A stretch of DNA of 64,000 nucleotides from Rouxiella aceris (GCF_012933545.1 NZ_JAADJU010000001.1:248001-312000); one strand, 5' to 3'; shown: positions 40,482 through 48,707, counted from the stretch's first letter. Notes: a model not told the origin generated them from the letters alone. Numbers and translations are program-made.

Positions 40482-41483
40482 TCACTCCAGTAACTGATAC
40501 CCGGCACTTATCCGCTGCGCCAGGCTTTGTGCAAAGGTCTGCATCCCGGACTCGCCGCCGGTTTGCAGGCTGTCGGGCAACTGATGGGTCTTGCCTTCGC
40601 GGATCAGATTGCATACCGCTGGCGTAGAGGTCAGCATTTCATAGATAGCCACCCTGCCCCCCTGTTGCGTCGCCAGCAGTTTTTGCGCCACTATGCCGCG
40701 CAGACTTCCCGCCAGTTGCGCGCGGACAAAGGCCTTCTCATCGACAGGAAAGACATCGCAAAGGCGATCCACCGCCTGGGCAGCATGACGGGCATGCAGC
40801 GTAGCCAGCACCAGATGGCCGGTCTCGGCGGCGGTGAGCGCCAGGCGAATACTGTCGGTATCGCGCAGTTCCCCCAGCAGCAGCACGTCAGGATCCTCTC
40901 GCAGCGCCGCGCGTATCGCCTGCACAAAAGAGGACGTATGGCGGCCTAACTCACGCTGTTGAATTAAACAGCGCTGGCTGCGGTGCAAAAATTCTATCGG
41001 ATCCTCCAGCGTGATAATGTGTCTGGCGCAGGTATGATTAAGATGGCCGATCATGGCAGCCAGCGTAGTAGATTTACCGCTGCCCGTGGCACCGACAATC
41101 AAGATCAGCCCATCTGGTTGTTCGCTTAGCTGGCGCAGAATATCCGGCGTCTGTAGGGTGGTCAGACTGGGACAATCCTGCGGCAAGGTACGCATGGCCA
41201 GCGACAGCCCCTGACATTGCCGAAAAAAGTTGATACGCAATCGCTGGCCGCAGGGCAAGGTCACCGCAGCGTCAGCCTGCCCATGCTGCGCCAGTGCATG
41301 CAACTGGTCACTGTCGAGCCAGGCTTGGCTTAGAGCCTCCAACTGCGCGCAAGTAATGGCTTCGCTATCCGGGCAGGCCAACAACTCCCCGTTGATGCGC
41401 ATCCTTGCAGGATGACCGGTACAAAGGTGCAGATCTGAGGCATTTTGCTTTACACTAAGCGCTACGAATTTATTAATATCCAT
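40482..41483 (-). CDS. pilT: PilT-family type IV pilus retraction-type ATPase (YggR)
   Basis: Secretion-type hexameric ATPase. The 333-aa protein has the Walker A GLILIVGATGSGKSTTLAAM, a Walker B-like REDPDVLLLGELRD, the Asp box HIITLEDPIEFLHRSQRCLI and His box TGHLVLATLHARHAAQAVDR, as in PilT/YggR. The ATG at 41483 (MDINKFVALSVKQNASDLHL) fits the family; the frame opens 13 codons earlier without support. No pilus genes adjoin, as in E. coli, where YggR's role is unclear. Its start is 21 bp from the divergent yggS start. Its 3' end is duplicated at 39453. Confidence 0.93.
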   Translation of the reverse strand: MDINKFVALSVKQNASDLHLCTGHPARMRINGELLACPDSEAITCAQLEALSQAWLDSDQLHALAQHGQADAAVTLPCGQRLRINFFRQCQGLSLAMRTLPQDCPSLTTLQTPDILRQLSEQPDGLILIVGATGSGKSTTLAAMIGHLNHTCARHIITLEDPIEFLHRSQRCLIQQRELGRHTSSFVQAIRAALREDPDVLLLGELRDTDSIRLALTAAETGHLVLATLHARHAAQAVDRLCDVFPVDEKAFVRAQLAGSLRGIVAQKLLATQQGGRVAIYEMLTSTPAVCNLIREGKTHQLPDSLQTGGESGMQTFAQSLAQRISAGYQLLE

Positions 41484-41504
41484 TTGAAACACTCCTGAGC
41501 CAAT

Positions 41505-42224
41505 ATGAACCAACTTCAGCATTCAGCTATTGCGGAAAATCTACAGCATGTCAGAGAACGTATCGCATCGATTGCCGCCCTTTGCGAACGAACGCCAGAA
41601 GAAGTGACTCTGCTTGCAGTCAGCAAAACCAAACCTGCGAGCGCTATCGAAGAAGCGATCGCCGCCGGGCAACTGGCTTTTGGGGAAAATTACGTTCAGG
41701 AAGGCGTAGAGAAAGTGGCAGCATTTGCCGACCATCAACCGCCGTTGGTCTGGCACTTTATTGGCCCTTTGCAGTCCAATAAAAGTCGCCTGGTGGCCGA
41801 GAATTTCGACTGGTGTCATACCCTCGATCGCCTGAAGATTGCCCAGCGGCTGAACGAACAACGCCCACAGAATAAACCGCCGTTGCAGGTGCTGATTCAG
41901 GTCAATATCAGCGATGAGCAGAGTAAATCCGGTATCACCCTGGCCGAAGTACCACAGCTGGCGGCCGAGATTGCCGCTATGCCGCAGCTCAGGCTGCGTG
42001 GACTGATGGCCATCCCGGCGGCAGAGAGCGACTATCAACGGCAGTTGGCGGTATTTCAACAAATGGCCGCCGCCTTTAAACAGTTGCAGCAGTCTTATCC
42101 GCAGATTGATACCCTGTCCATGGGCATGACTGACGATATGCCGGCTGCCATAGCCGCAGGCAGCACCATGGTGCGCATCGGTACCGCGATTTTCGGTGCC
42201 CGTGACTATGCCGCCAAGGTTTAA
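41505..42224 (+). CDS. yggS: PLP homeostasis protein YggS (PLPBP/YBL036C family)
   Basis: A PLP-binding alanine-racemase-fold protein without known enzymatic activity, which keeps free PLP in balance. PLP lysine is in VTLLAVSKTKPASAIEEA; FGENYVQEGVEKV, WHFIGPLQSNKSRLV and SMGMTDDMPAAIAAGSTMVR follow. Length 239 aa (E. coli 234). It starts the yggS-proC-yggT-rdgB-hemW run; proC is 123 bp downstream with a decayed repeat copy in between. Confidence 0.96.
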   Translation: MNQLQHSAIAENLQHVRERIASIAALCERTPEEVTLLAVSKTKPASAIEEAIAAGQLAFGENYVQEGVEKVAAFADHQPPLVWHFIGPLQSNKSRLVAENFDWCHTLDRLKIAQRLNEQRPQNKPPLQVLIQVNISDEQSKSGITLAEVPQLAAEIAAMPQLRLRGLMAIPAAESDYQRQLAVFQQMAAAFKQLQQSYPQIDTLSMGMTDDMPAAIAAGSTMVRIGTAIFGARDYAAKV

Positions 42225-42279
42225 CCCGGTTTTTATCCGCCGGGATTGAATAGCGGCCTGGGTGAACAAATATAGTTCT

Positions 42280-42316
42280 GAAGTTTAATGACAAAGTTGT
42301 CTGGTACCTTGATGCG
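42280..42316 (+). repeat. Remnant of terminator-embedded repeat, copy 7 (after yggS)
   Basis: GAAGTTTAATGACAAAGTTG and TCTGGTACCTTGATG resemble the left end of the family body (GAGTTTGATGACAAAGTCG), but the right end and the flanking hairpins are gone. It lies in the yggS-proC gap, consistent with the 3'-end location of the intact copies. Confidence 0.45.
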
Positions 42317-42347
42317 ACAGGTATCCCCCACTTAAGCCAGGAGCAGT

Positions 42348-43169
42348 ATGCAACATCGTAAATTGTGTTTTATTGGCGCCGGAAATATGGCAGGTGCGAT
42401 TATTGCGGGGCTGGTCGCCAGCGGCTATCCGGCAGCGTTGATTAGCGTGTGCGCGCCGTCGACTCAACGCCGCGATCGCCTGGCCGAGAAATATGGCATC
42501 CATAGCAGCAGCGATAACATTGCTTGTGCCAGCGCGGCAGAGGTGGTGGTGCTGGCAGTCAAACCGCAGTTGATGGCAGAAGTCTGCACCGACTTGCAAA
42601 AACAGGTTAACTTTAGCGATAAGCTGGTGTTGTCTATTGCTGCCGGAGTAAGTATTGCTCGCTTCTACGCGCTGCTGGCAGAGAACCTCAATATCGTGCG
42701 TATTATGCCTAACACGCCATCGCTGGTGGGCAAGGGTATGAGCGGACTCTATGCTCCGGCACAGGTTAATCAGCAGGACCGCGACTACAGCAGCCAATTG
42801 ATGGCCGCCGTAGGTAAAGTGTGCTGGGTGGACAGCGAAGAAGGTATTAACCATGTGATTGCTGCCGCAGGCAGCGCACCGGCTTACTTCTTTCTGTTTA
42901 TGGAAGCCATGCAGCAAGAGGCACAGCGTTTGGGCCTGAGCGCTGAAAACGCACGCCTGCTGGTACAGCAAGCAGCCAGTGGTGCCGCCGCGCTGGTAGA
43001 AGCCAGCCCGGATACGCCGCTGTCACAGTTGCGCGAGCAGGTGACCTCAAAAGGCGGTACCACCTTTGAGGCATTAAAAGTATTCAATGAACGTGAGCTG
43101 TCAGGGATTGTTGCCGAGGCGATGCAGGCGGCAATAACCCGGGCACAGGAAATGGAAAAACTCTTTTAG
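42348..43169 (+). CDS. proC: Pyrroline-5-carboxylate reductase
   Basis: Last step of proline synthesis: NAD(P)H-dependent reduction of pyrroline-5-carboxylate. The 273-aa protein (E. coli 269) shows the N-terminal KLCFIGAGNMAGAIIAGLV fold, LAVKPQLMAEVC, RIMPNTPSLVGKGMSGLY and the C-terminal QVTSKGGTTFEALKVFNE. CAGGAGC precedes the ATG. Confidence 0.97.
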   Translation: MQHRKLCFIGAGNMAGAIIAGLVASGYPAALISVCAPSTQRRDRLAEKYGIHSSSDNIACASAAEVVVLAVKPQLMAEVCTDLQKQVNFSDKLVLSIAAGVSIARFYALLAENLNIVRIMPNTPSLVGKGMSGLYAPAQVNQQDRDYSSQLMAAVGKVCWVDSEEGINHVIAAAGSAPAYFFLFMEAMQQEAQRLGLSAENARLLVQQAASGAAALVEASPDTPLSQLREQVTSKGGTTFEALKVFNERELSGIVAEAMQAAITRAQEMEKLF

Positions 43170-43277
43170 AATTGACCGACCAGCGCCTGCTGCGGCAGGT
43201 TCACCGATCATCAGGGACAATGCTCTCAACCTATGGTGGCTGATGCCACCAGGGTATACACAGGAAAAAGGTTATTT

Positions 43278-43832
43278 ATGCTCACGCTGACTTTTCTGGT
43301 CAAAACACTTATTGACCTCTATGTCATGGTTTTACTGTTACGCATTTGGATGCAATGGGCGCGAACTGATTTCTACAATCCTTTCTCGCAGTTTGTGGTC
43401 AAGATAACCCAGCCCATTATTAAGCCGATGCGTCGCGTTATTCCACCGCTGGGGCCGATCGACAGCTCATCGCTGCTATTGGCCTTTCTGCTGATGACCA
43501 TCAAGTACCCGCTGCTGCTGCTGATCCAGGGCGGCGGAATGTCCCTGAGTCCCTATAATTTGCTGTTCGGCCTGATTGCCCTGGTCAAGTCTGCAGGTTA
43601 TCTGGTGTTCTGGCTGATTATTATCCGCTCGCTAATGAGCTGGATCAGCCAGGGGCGTGGTGCGATGGATTATGTGCTGATGCAGTTAACCGAGCCATTA
43701 ATGTCACCTATTCGCCGCATTATCCCGGCGATGGGCGGTATCGATTTTTCAGCAATGGTAGTGATCCTGATCCTCTATATGCTTAACTATCTCGGTATGG
43801 ATCTGTTAGGCGAGCTTTGGTTCCTGCTGTAA
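43278..43832 (+). CDS. yggT: YggT family membrane protein
   Basis: A 184-aa inner-membrane protein with two YggT repeats; four hydrophobic segments are visible, with the repeated RxxxP signatures PIIKPMRRVIPPLGPID and PLMSPIRRIIPAMGGIDFS about 100 residues apart. Linked in E. coli to osmotic stress and K+ uptake; role uncertain. The ATG at 43278 (MLTLTFLVKTL) with AGGAAAAAGG upstream fits; the ATG at 43233 is out of register with the family. The yggU gene that follows in E. coli is missing here; rdgB comes 74 bp later. Confidence 0.93.
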   Translation: MLTLTFLVKTLIDLYVMVLLLRIWMQWARTDFYNPFSQFVVKITQPIIKPMRRVIPPLGPIDSSSLLLAFLLMTIKYPLLLLIQGGGMSLSPYNLLFGLIALVKSAGYLVFWLIIIRSLMSWISQGRGAMDYVLMQLTEPLMSPIRRIIPAMGGIDFSAMVVILILYMLNYLGMDLLGELWFLL

Positions 43833-43842
43833 TTCCCTGCCG

Positions 43843-43879
43843 ACGTTGCGGGCCAGCAGCCCCTGCAGCCCGCAACGTC
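43843..43879. terminator. Strong inverted repeat between yggT and rdgB
   Basis: GACGTTGCGGG and CCCGCAACGTC form an 11-bp perfect stem around a GC-rich loop, followed by AAAATATTTTAATTT. It could terminate yggT transcripts or process the operon mRNA, and it sits where yggU would be in E. coli. Confidence 0.6.
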
Positions 43880-43906
43880 AAAATATTTTAATTTCAGGAA
43901 GTCGTA

Positions 43907-44515
43907 ATGCAAAAAGTTGTTCTGGCTACCGGCAACGCCGGTAAAGTGCGTGAGCTTGCTCATCTGCTCACTGACTTTGGTCTTGAAGTGGTCGCGCAAA
44001 CGGCACTGGGCGTGGATCCCGCAGAGGAGACCGGCCTGACCTTTATCGAAAATGCCATTCTTAAAGCCCGCCATGCGGCACAAATTACCGGTTTACCGGC
44101 TATTGCCGATGACTCCGGGCTGGCGGTGGATATTCTTGGCGGTGCGCCAGGGATTTACTCTGCGCGCTATGCGGGAGAAGACGCCAGCGATCAACAGAAT
44201 CTGGATAAACTGTTAGTGGCGCTGCAAGATGTTCCCGAGGGTCAGCGTCAGGCCCAATTCCATTGCGTACTGGTCTATCTGCGCCATGCCGCCGACCCTA
44301 CCCCTATTGTCTGCCACGGCAGCTGGGCCGGAGAGATCGCCCGCGCCAGCGCCGGTGAAGGGGGTTTTGGTTACGATCCGGTGTTCTATGTGCCGGCGCT
44401 GGGCAAAACCGCAGCACAGCTAACCCGTGAAGAGAAAAGCGCCGTTTCGCACCGGGGTCTGGCTTTGGCTCAGTTACTGCAAGCCATGACCAGGGCTGCA
44501 CAACATAATGCGTAA
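43907..44515 (+). CDS. rdgB: Non-canonical purine NTP pyrophosphatase RdgB
   Basis: Hydrolyses dITP, XTP and similar to prevent incorporation into DNA. The 202-aa Ham1/RdgB protein (E. coli 197) shows [54 protein letters not shown] and the C-terminal [13 protein letters not shown]. Its end overlaps hemW by 8 bp, so the two are translated together. Confidence 0.97.
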   Translation: MQKVVLATGNAGKVRELAHLLTDFGLEVVAQTALGVDPAEETGLTFIENAILKARHAAQITGLPAIADDSGLAVDILGGAPGIYSARYAGEDASDQQNLDKLLVALQDVPEGQRQAQFHCVLVYLRHAADPTPIVCHGSWAGEIARASAGEGGFGYDPVFYVPALGKTAAQLTREEKSAVSHRGLALAQLLQAMTRAAQHNA

Positions 44516-45644
44516 GCTGCCACCATTAAGCCTCTACCTGCATATTCCCTGGTGCGTGCAAAAATGCCCTTACTGCGACTTTAATTCCCATGCCCTGAAG
44601 GGCGAAGTTCCCCATGATGACTATGTCGCCCATCTGCTGGCAGATCTCGATGCCGATATTCCTTTGACCGCCGGCCGCCGCATCGAAACCATTTTTATTG
44701 GCGGCGGTACCCCCAGCCTGCTTAGTGCCCATGCCATGCAGACGCTGCTCGACGGCGTGCGCGCCCGTCTGCCGGTGTCAGCCGATGCCGAAATCACCAT
44801 GGAAGCCAATCCCGGCACCGTCGAAGCGGACAGATTCAGCGGCTATCAGCGCGCTGGCGTCAACCGTATCTCCATTGGTGTGCAAAGCTTTAGCGCCGAG
44901 AAGCTCGAGCGACTGGGACGCATTCACGGACCACAAGAAGCCAAACGTGCCGCTCAGTTGGCTACTGGTCTCGGGCTGCGCAGCTTTAACCTGGATTTGA
45001 TGCACGGTTTACCGGATCAGACGCTGGAGCAGGCGCTGGATGATTTGCGTCAGGCCATAGCCCTTAATCCGCCGCATTTGTCATGGTATCAGCTGACCAT
45101 TGAGCCCAATACGCTATTTGCCTCACGCACGCCGGTCCTGCCGGATGATGATGCCTTATGGGATATTTTTGAGCAGGGCGACCAGTTGCTTACCGCGGCA
45201 GGTTATCAGCAATATGAAACCTCGGCCTATGCCAAACCGGGTTATCAGTGCCAGCATAATATCAACTACTGGCGCTTTGGTGATTATCTTGGCGTCGGAT
45301 GCGGTGCCCACGGCAAGCTGACTCAGCCCGATGGCCGCATTCTGCGTACGGTAAAAACCAAACACCCGCGCGGCTATATGCAGGGTCGTTATCTGGATAA
45401 ACAGTACCAGGTAGTCAACGACGAATTACCCTTCGAATTCTTTATGAACCGTTTCCGCCTGTTGGAAGCAGCCCCTCGTGAGGAGTTTGCCATCTATACC
45501 GGGCTGGAAGAATCAACTATTCGCCCGCAGCTGGATCAGGCGATCAACAGCGGTTATCTGCTGGAAACTGACACCCACTGGCAGATCACCGAGAAAGGTA
45601 AATTATTCCTGAACTCGCTGCTGGAACTGTTTTTAAGCGAGTAA
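44508..45644 (+). CDS. hemW: Radical SAM heme chaperone HemW
   Basis: HemW binds heme and resembles HemN but is not a coproporphyrinogen oxidase. The 378-aa protein (E. coli 378) carries the radical SAM cluster CxxxCxxC (Cys16, Cys20, Cys23 in [12 protein letters not shown]) but lacks the extra Cys of Hem[47 protein letters not shown]-type ([11 protein letters not shown]) and the C-terminal HemN_C domain follow. Last gene of the run; a degenerate terminator repeat follows. Confidence 0.97.
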   Translation: MRKLPPLSLYLHIPWCVQKCPYCDFNSHALKGEVPHDDYVAHLLADLDADIPLTAGRRIETIFIGGGTPSLLSAHAMQTLLDGVRARLPVSADAEITMEANPGTVEADRFSGYQRAGVNRISIGVQSFSAEKLERLGRIHGPQEAKRAAQLATGLGLRSFNLDLMHGLPDQTLEQALDDLRQAIALNPPHLSWYQLTIEPNTLFASRTPVLPDDDALWDIFEQGDQLLTAAGYQQYETSAYAKPGYQCQHNINYWRFGDYLGVGCGAHGKLTQPDGRILRTVKTKHPRGYMQGRYLDKQYQVVNDELPFEFFMNRFRLLEAAPREEFAIYTGLEESTIRPQLDQAINSGYLLETDTHWQITEKGKLFLNSLLELFLSE

Positions 45645-45654
45645 CCACCTCTGT

Positions 45655-45769
45655 CTGGCGATAACAAAGTTATCTTTATTATTACCATCCTCGGGCATAG
45701 AGCCATCAGGGATGGTTCTTCCTAAAAACTGACTTTGTCAGCAGTCTGAGGCACTGGGCAACAGTGCCT
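45655..45769 (+). repeat. Degenerate terminator-embedded repeat, copy 6, and terminator (after hemW)
   Basis: The left end GATAACAAAGTTATC (45659-45673) parallels GATGACAAAGTCGTC of the intact copies, and the right end GACTTTGTCAGCAGTCTGAG is exact, but the middle (45674-45730) is shortened and altered. The hairpin AGGCACTGGGCAACAGTGCC (45749-45768, then T) is the terminator proper, followed by TTGGTATT. No matching left hairpin is preserved. Confidence 0.65.
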
Positions 45770-45874
45770 TGGTATTGCTTGGCGGGCCGGGTATATTTTT
45801 ACTCTTATTTTTGTGAGGCTATGTCTTGGCATAGCCAGATTATACTGCTGCAAATACAGTTTTATCCTTCATAC

Positions 45875-46324
45875 TCAAACAAGCTGTTTTAAATTGCCCC
45901 CGGTAATTTCCGCTCTAAGTTGGTGATTAAAATAATCAGAACCATTATGATGATCTAAGTTTTCAATTTTTCGACTACCTTCAGGGATACTTTGCTCTAT
46001 TGTCACTCCGGCGCGCATTCCCTGATAAGTAAAGGTCGAAACTTGAATGGCTGTATTTTTATCAAGAGTAACTAAAGATAATGTTTCTAAATTATTATCA
46101 GCCATATACTTTATTATCCCATCCGCTTTTTCGTCATTAAGAGCAGCCAATAGCGCATCTGGCAATGATTTAATTGACTCTGCATTAATTTCCTTTCCAA
46201 CTAATTCGCAGTTTTTATTATGCAGGGAGGATGCGGACTGTGATACATTACTCTCTTTAACTGCGGGCTTACTATCATATGCAATGAGAGTTGGTGAGCC
46301 AGATAAAGGTGCCATAGTTTTCAT
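45875..46324 (-). CDS. Unrecognised 149-aa protein
   Basis: I do not recognise this protein. The start at 46324 (MKTMAPLSGSPTLIAYDSK) has GAGG eight bases upstream. There is no signal peptide or membrane helix; the N-terminus is Ser-rich and the rest looks like a small soluble domain with Asp/Glu and a terminal GGNLKQLV. AT-rich composition like the rest of the island. It is the distal gene of the T6SS-related island on the same strand, 460 bp away from the nearest member, so a cargo or immunity role is possible but not shown. Confidence 0.6.
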   Translation of the reverse strand: MKTMAPLSGSPTLIAYDSKPAVKESNVSQSASSLHNKNCELVGKEINAESIKSLPDALLAALNDEKADGIIKYMADNNLETLSLVTLDKNTAIQVSTFTYQGMRAGVTIEQSIPEGSRKIENLDHHNGSDYFNHQLRAEITGGNLKQLV

Positions 46325-46787
46325 ATTCAAGCCTCTTAAATTAAATATTATTTACAACAAAAGTCATATAAATACTATTTACTTTCCCGGCTTTTTTCTT
46401 ACAAAAAAGAATATTTTCTTCTGTAATTTTCATATAGAGACTTAAGTGAAGTAATACTATCGCTGCCTGACAATTGAACACCCGGCCAACTCCGAGATTT
46501 TGGCTGTAAAATCAAGGGCTATTGGGAAAGCAGCAACAGTTGATGACCAATAGCAATGAAGTGCCATGTACTAGCCACTGAGCAGAGATTTTGGCTTTAA
46601 GGCCAGCCATCGTCGCCAGGCTGGCCTTTATCCGTGATAGTGAAAACGGTAACAAACGTAATGGTCAGGCTGTCTCACCCACTGTGTTAAGCAGGGTTTC
46701 AAGCTCACAAGCCCTGTCGGCAGAGGGCCTTTATCAGGTTATAACCACCGAAGTTACCGGCAATAGCATTAATTAAGATATTTTCCG
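46325..46787. other. Gap inside the island, with a hairpin and possible gene remnant
   Basis: 463 bp. It contains a perfect inverted repeat, AAGGCCAGCC / GGCTGGCCTT (46599-46628), and a direct repeat of GAGATTTTGGCTGTAA / GAGATTTTGGCTTTAA (46494 and 46585). A plus-strand frame at 46591-46776 has no start context and may be a remnant of an older gene; I call no gene here. Confidence 0.4.
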
Positions 46788-47216
46788 TTAATTTTGTTCT
46801 TTGCTATCCGGCCAGGTTAAGGTGCCATCGCCGTTATAATCAGTACCCGAGGTACACTTAAACACGCCACTATCAAAAAAGACTAATGACGCCTGTGATT
46901 TATACTTACCATCATCAAAATAGGCGTAATAACCCTTGGTCCCCTTGCCTGATTTTAACCACTTCACCTTTCTTTCGGTGGCATCAAGGGTACGTAACAC
47001 CGTCCCCGGCGTTTCTTCAATAATCATTTTGAGATCGGTGGGATAATTACCCTTAGGCATATCCCAGCTAAACTGCCCGGAATCATGGTCGGAGAAAGTA
47101 CAATCCGTGCCATAAATCACCGGCCTGCCTTTTAGCAGTTCGCTGTCGGCGTGCGCTACTGAAGTAAACAATCCCATAAGTAAAGCGATACCCGCAACAC
47201 TGTTCTTCATTATCAT
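46788..47216 (-). CDS. Unrecognised secreted 142-aa protein, possible immunity protein
   Basis: MIMKNSVAGIALLMGLFTSV then AHA is a Sec signal peptide with cleavage near residue 23; GGGAG lies upstream of the ATG at 47216. The mature part has four Cys-poor beta-rich blocks (IYGTDCTFSDHDSGQFSWDM, GYYAYFDDGKYKSQASLVFF, KCTSGTDYNGDGTLTW), two Cys possibly disulphide-linked. No family is recognised. Location 200 bp after a periplasmic putative immunity gene in a T6SS cassette suggests a second periplasmic protector, but this is inference from context. Confidence 0.65.
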   Translation of the reverse strand: MIMKNSVAGIALLMGLFTSVAHADSELLKGRPVIYGTDCTFSDHDSGQFSWDMPKGNYPTDLKMIIEETPGTVLRTLDATERKVKWLKSGKGTKGYYAYFDDGKYKSQASLVFFDSGVFKCTSGTDYNGDGTLTWPDSKEQN

Positions 47217-47415
47217 CGAATACTCCCTTTTATTTAATTTAATTTCCATTTTGCTACTGCCTGATGAAAAACATATTGCAGATATAACTTGGTAATATTG
47301 ATCCTTATCAAAATCCGATTATATATCACCGCTAACTTAGCAGCTTGATTGTTATTACCTTCTGTTAAAATAAGGAAAACTTAATTAACCTTGAATACAA
47401 ACACAACACTGCCCT

Positions 47416-47856
47416 TTACTCGGGAAGTACCTCTTCAGCCACAATGTAAATCTGTTGATTGCTAATATCACAATCGCCATCGGTAACATATTGCGTCAGC
47501 AATACCACATGACGATCGCCCTTGGTGGTATACACCAACGTTTTATAAAGCTGAAAGTAAATATTTTTATTTAAAAACACATCATCAAGATAATGCGGAT
47601 CTTTAACAAGGTCTCTGCTTAAGAACAGTTTCCTTTTTAGCACTGCCTGCACTTTTTCATCACTTAGTTTTTCCGTCATTAATAACGTACTAGACATTTT
47701 ACTTTCGTCAATGTCTTGAGCAGGAACACCTCTGCTATTTAGCGCTGAGATCGCCTGATTCCATGGGAAATTCCAGTTCTGAGAACAATCTGGCGCAGCC
47801 GCCTGGGCTAAAGAAGAAAAAGTAACAGCAGATAATAGCAATATTGGTTTAATCAT
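47416..47856 (-). CDS. Putative periplasmic immunity protein for the Tlde1-like effector
   Basis: A 146-aa protein with a clear signal peptide (MIKPILLLSAVTFSSLAQA, then APDC). The mature domain is not recognised by sequence. It overlaps the effector gene by 4 bp (ATGA), with GGAGG upstream, so it is translated with it. Tlde1 effectors act on peptidoglycan precursors in the periplasm, and their cognate Tldi1 proteins are small, periplasmic and encoded next to the effector. Size, export signal and coupling fit that role; the assignment is by context. Confidence 0.6.
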   Translation of the reverse strand: MIKPILLLSAVTFSSLAQAAAPDCSQNWNFPWNQAISALNSRGVPAQDIDESKMSSTLLMTEKLSDEKVQAVLKRKLFLSRDLVKDPHYLDDVFLNKNIYFQLYKTLVYTTKGDRHVVLLTQYVTDGDCDISNQQIYIVAEEVLPE

Positions 47857-48212
47857 CTAACCTCCAGGATATAATCGTTACTTTTCCAAATATCTTTTCT
47901 CTGCTGCAAGTTAAGAATAATGCAACCTGTAGATGAGCTGGCCGGATCTTTTCTATTAGCTCCATGAATTAAAAAAGCGTTACGATTACACATCTGATTG
48001 GAGGAGTCAGGAGTTAAGGGTAATGAATAAGGTCCAGTCACCCCGGTTTTTGGGGCATTAATGGTATACCGCCCTTTAGGCAGCGGACCTTTATCTTTTA
48101 GACATTGGTACTCCGGTTTATTTTTATACCCCACAGCACCAGCCCAGCCATCTTCAAACATCAAAACACCATTATGGTACATCCTTCCTGTTAATTGTTC
48201 ATAAACCCACAT
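47853..48212 (-). CDS. Tlde1-like type VI effector (DUF2778, L,D-transpeptidase-like)
   Basis: 119-aa protein of the DUF2778/Tlde1 type. The hallmark order is seen: LTGRMYHNGVLMF at the N-terminus, KGPLPKGRYTINAPKTGVTG, NAFLIHGANRKDPASSSTGC and IILNLQQRKDIW. His83 (LIHGAN) and Cys97 (TGCIIL) are the expected catalytic pair. In Salmonella, Tlde1 acts as an L,D-carboxypeptidase/exchange enzyme on tetrapeptides and is delivered by the T6SS. Here it follows hcp by 12 bp and precedes a secreted protein by a 4-bp overlap. No signal peptide is present, consistent with T6SS export. Confidence 0.85.
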   Translation of the reverse strand: MWVYEQLTGRMYHNGVLMFEDGWAGAVGYKNKPEYQCLKDKGPLPKGRYTINAPKTGVTGPYSLPLTPDSSNQMCNRNAFLIHGANRKDPASSSTGCIILNLQQRKDIWKSNDYILEVR

Positions 48213-48224
48213 ATAATATCCTTA

Positions 48225-48707
48225 TTATCTTTTATTCCAACTATCCGTATATTGAATATTTCCATCGCAGTAGCACCAGCTTATTTGCTGATAGGCCAGT
48301 TCGACGTATTCACTATGGTTATATTTACTGGCATCCTGCGCGTTGATATCTGGCATCAATGCGTTAAGCGAGGCGACATAAACATGTTGTAATGTTGTGG
48401 TGAAATATTTTTCTTCAAAACCGTGGTCATTAATGCGGTAAAAATCAAATATTGCCGATTGCAAACGCTTACCGCTGGTCAGCGCCTGATAGAGGTAAAT
48501 ACTTGAACGATCAATCTCTTTTTCAAAGGCAACCGGGTAATGCAGGCGATTGGCAGAGATCTTACCGGTATAATCATCTACCGGTAAATCCACATCATGC
48601 AGATATTCCAGGATTTCAATGGTGCCTTCTCGCCCTAGATAATCTACCGAACCTTTAATTTGTCGACCGTTATTATCGATTAACGTCAAATGTATGGGTA
48701 TTGCCAT
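48225..48707 (-). CDS. hcp: Hcp-family type VI secretion tube protein
   Basis: 160-aa Hcp (T6SS tube ring) homologue. MAIPIHLTLIDNNGRQIKGS and the following DYLGREGTIEILEYLHDVDL fit the beta-barrel Hcp N-terminus; KEIDRSSIYLYQALTSGKRL and GFEEKYFTTTLQHVYVASLN are the typical Hcp core segments (KxxDxSSP..-like and TxxLxxA..V). GAGGAAT precedes the ATG. Hcp rings carry small effectors in their lumen, which suits the 119-aa effector directly downstream. No sheath, baseplate or TssM genes are in the window, so this is an orphan cassette that would depend on a T6SS elsewhere. Confidence 0.85.
   Translation of the reverse strand: MAIPIHLTLIDNNGRQIKGSVDYLGREGTIEILEYLHDVDLPVDDYTGKISANRLHYPVAFEKEIDRSSIYLYQALTSGKRLQSAIFDFYRINDHGFEEKYFTTTLQHVYVASLNALMPDINAQDASKYNHSEYVELAYQQISWCYCDGNIQYTDSWNKR

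Noticed and set aside
46591-46776. 61-codon plus-strand frame in the island gap
   Set aside because: It begins without start context at a hairpin and has no recognised family; at most a remnant.
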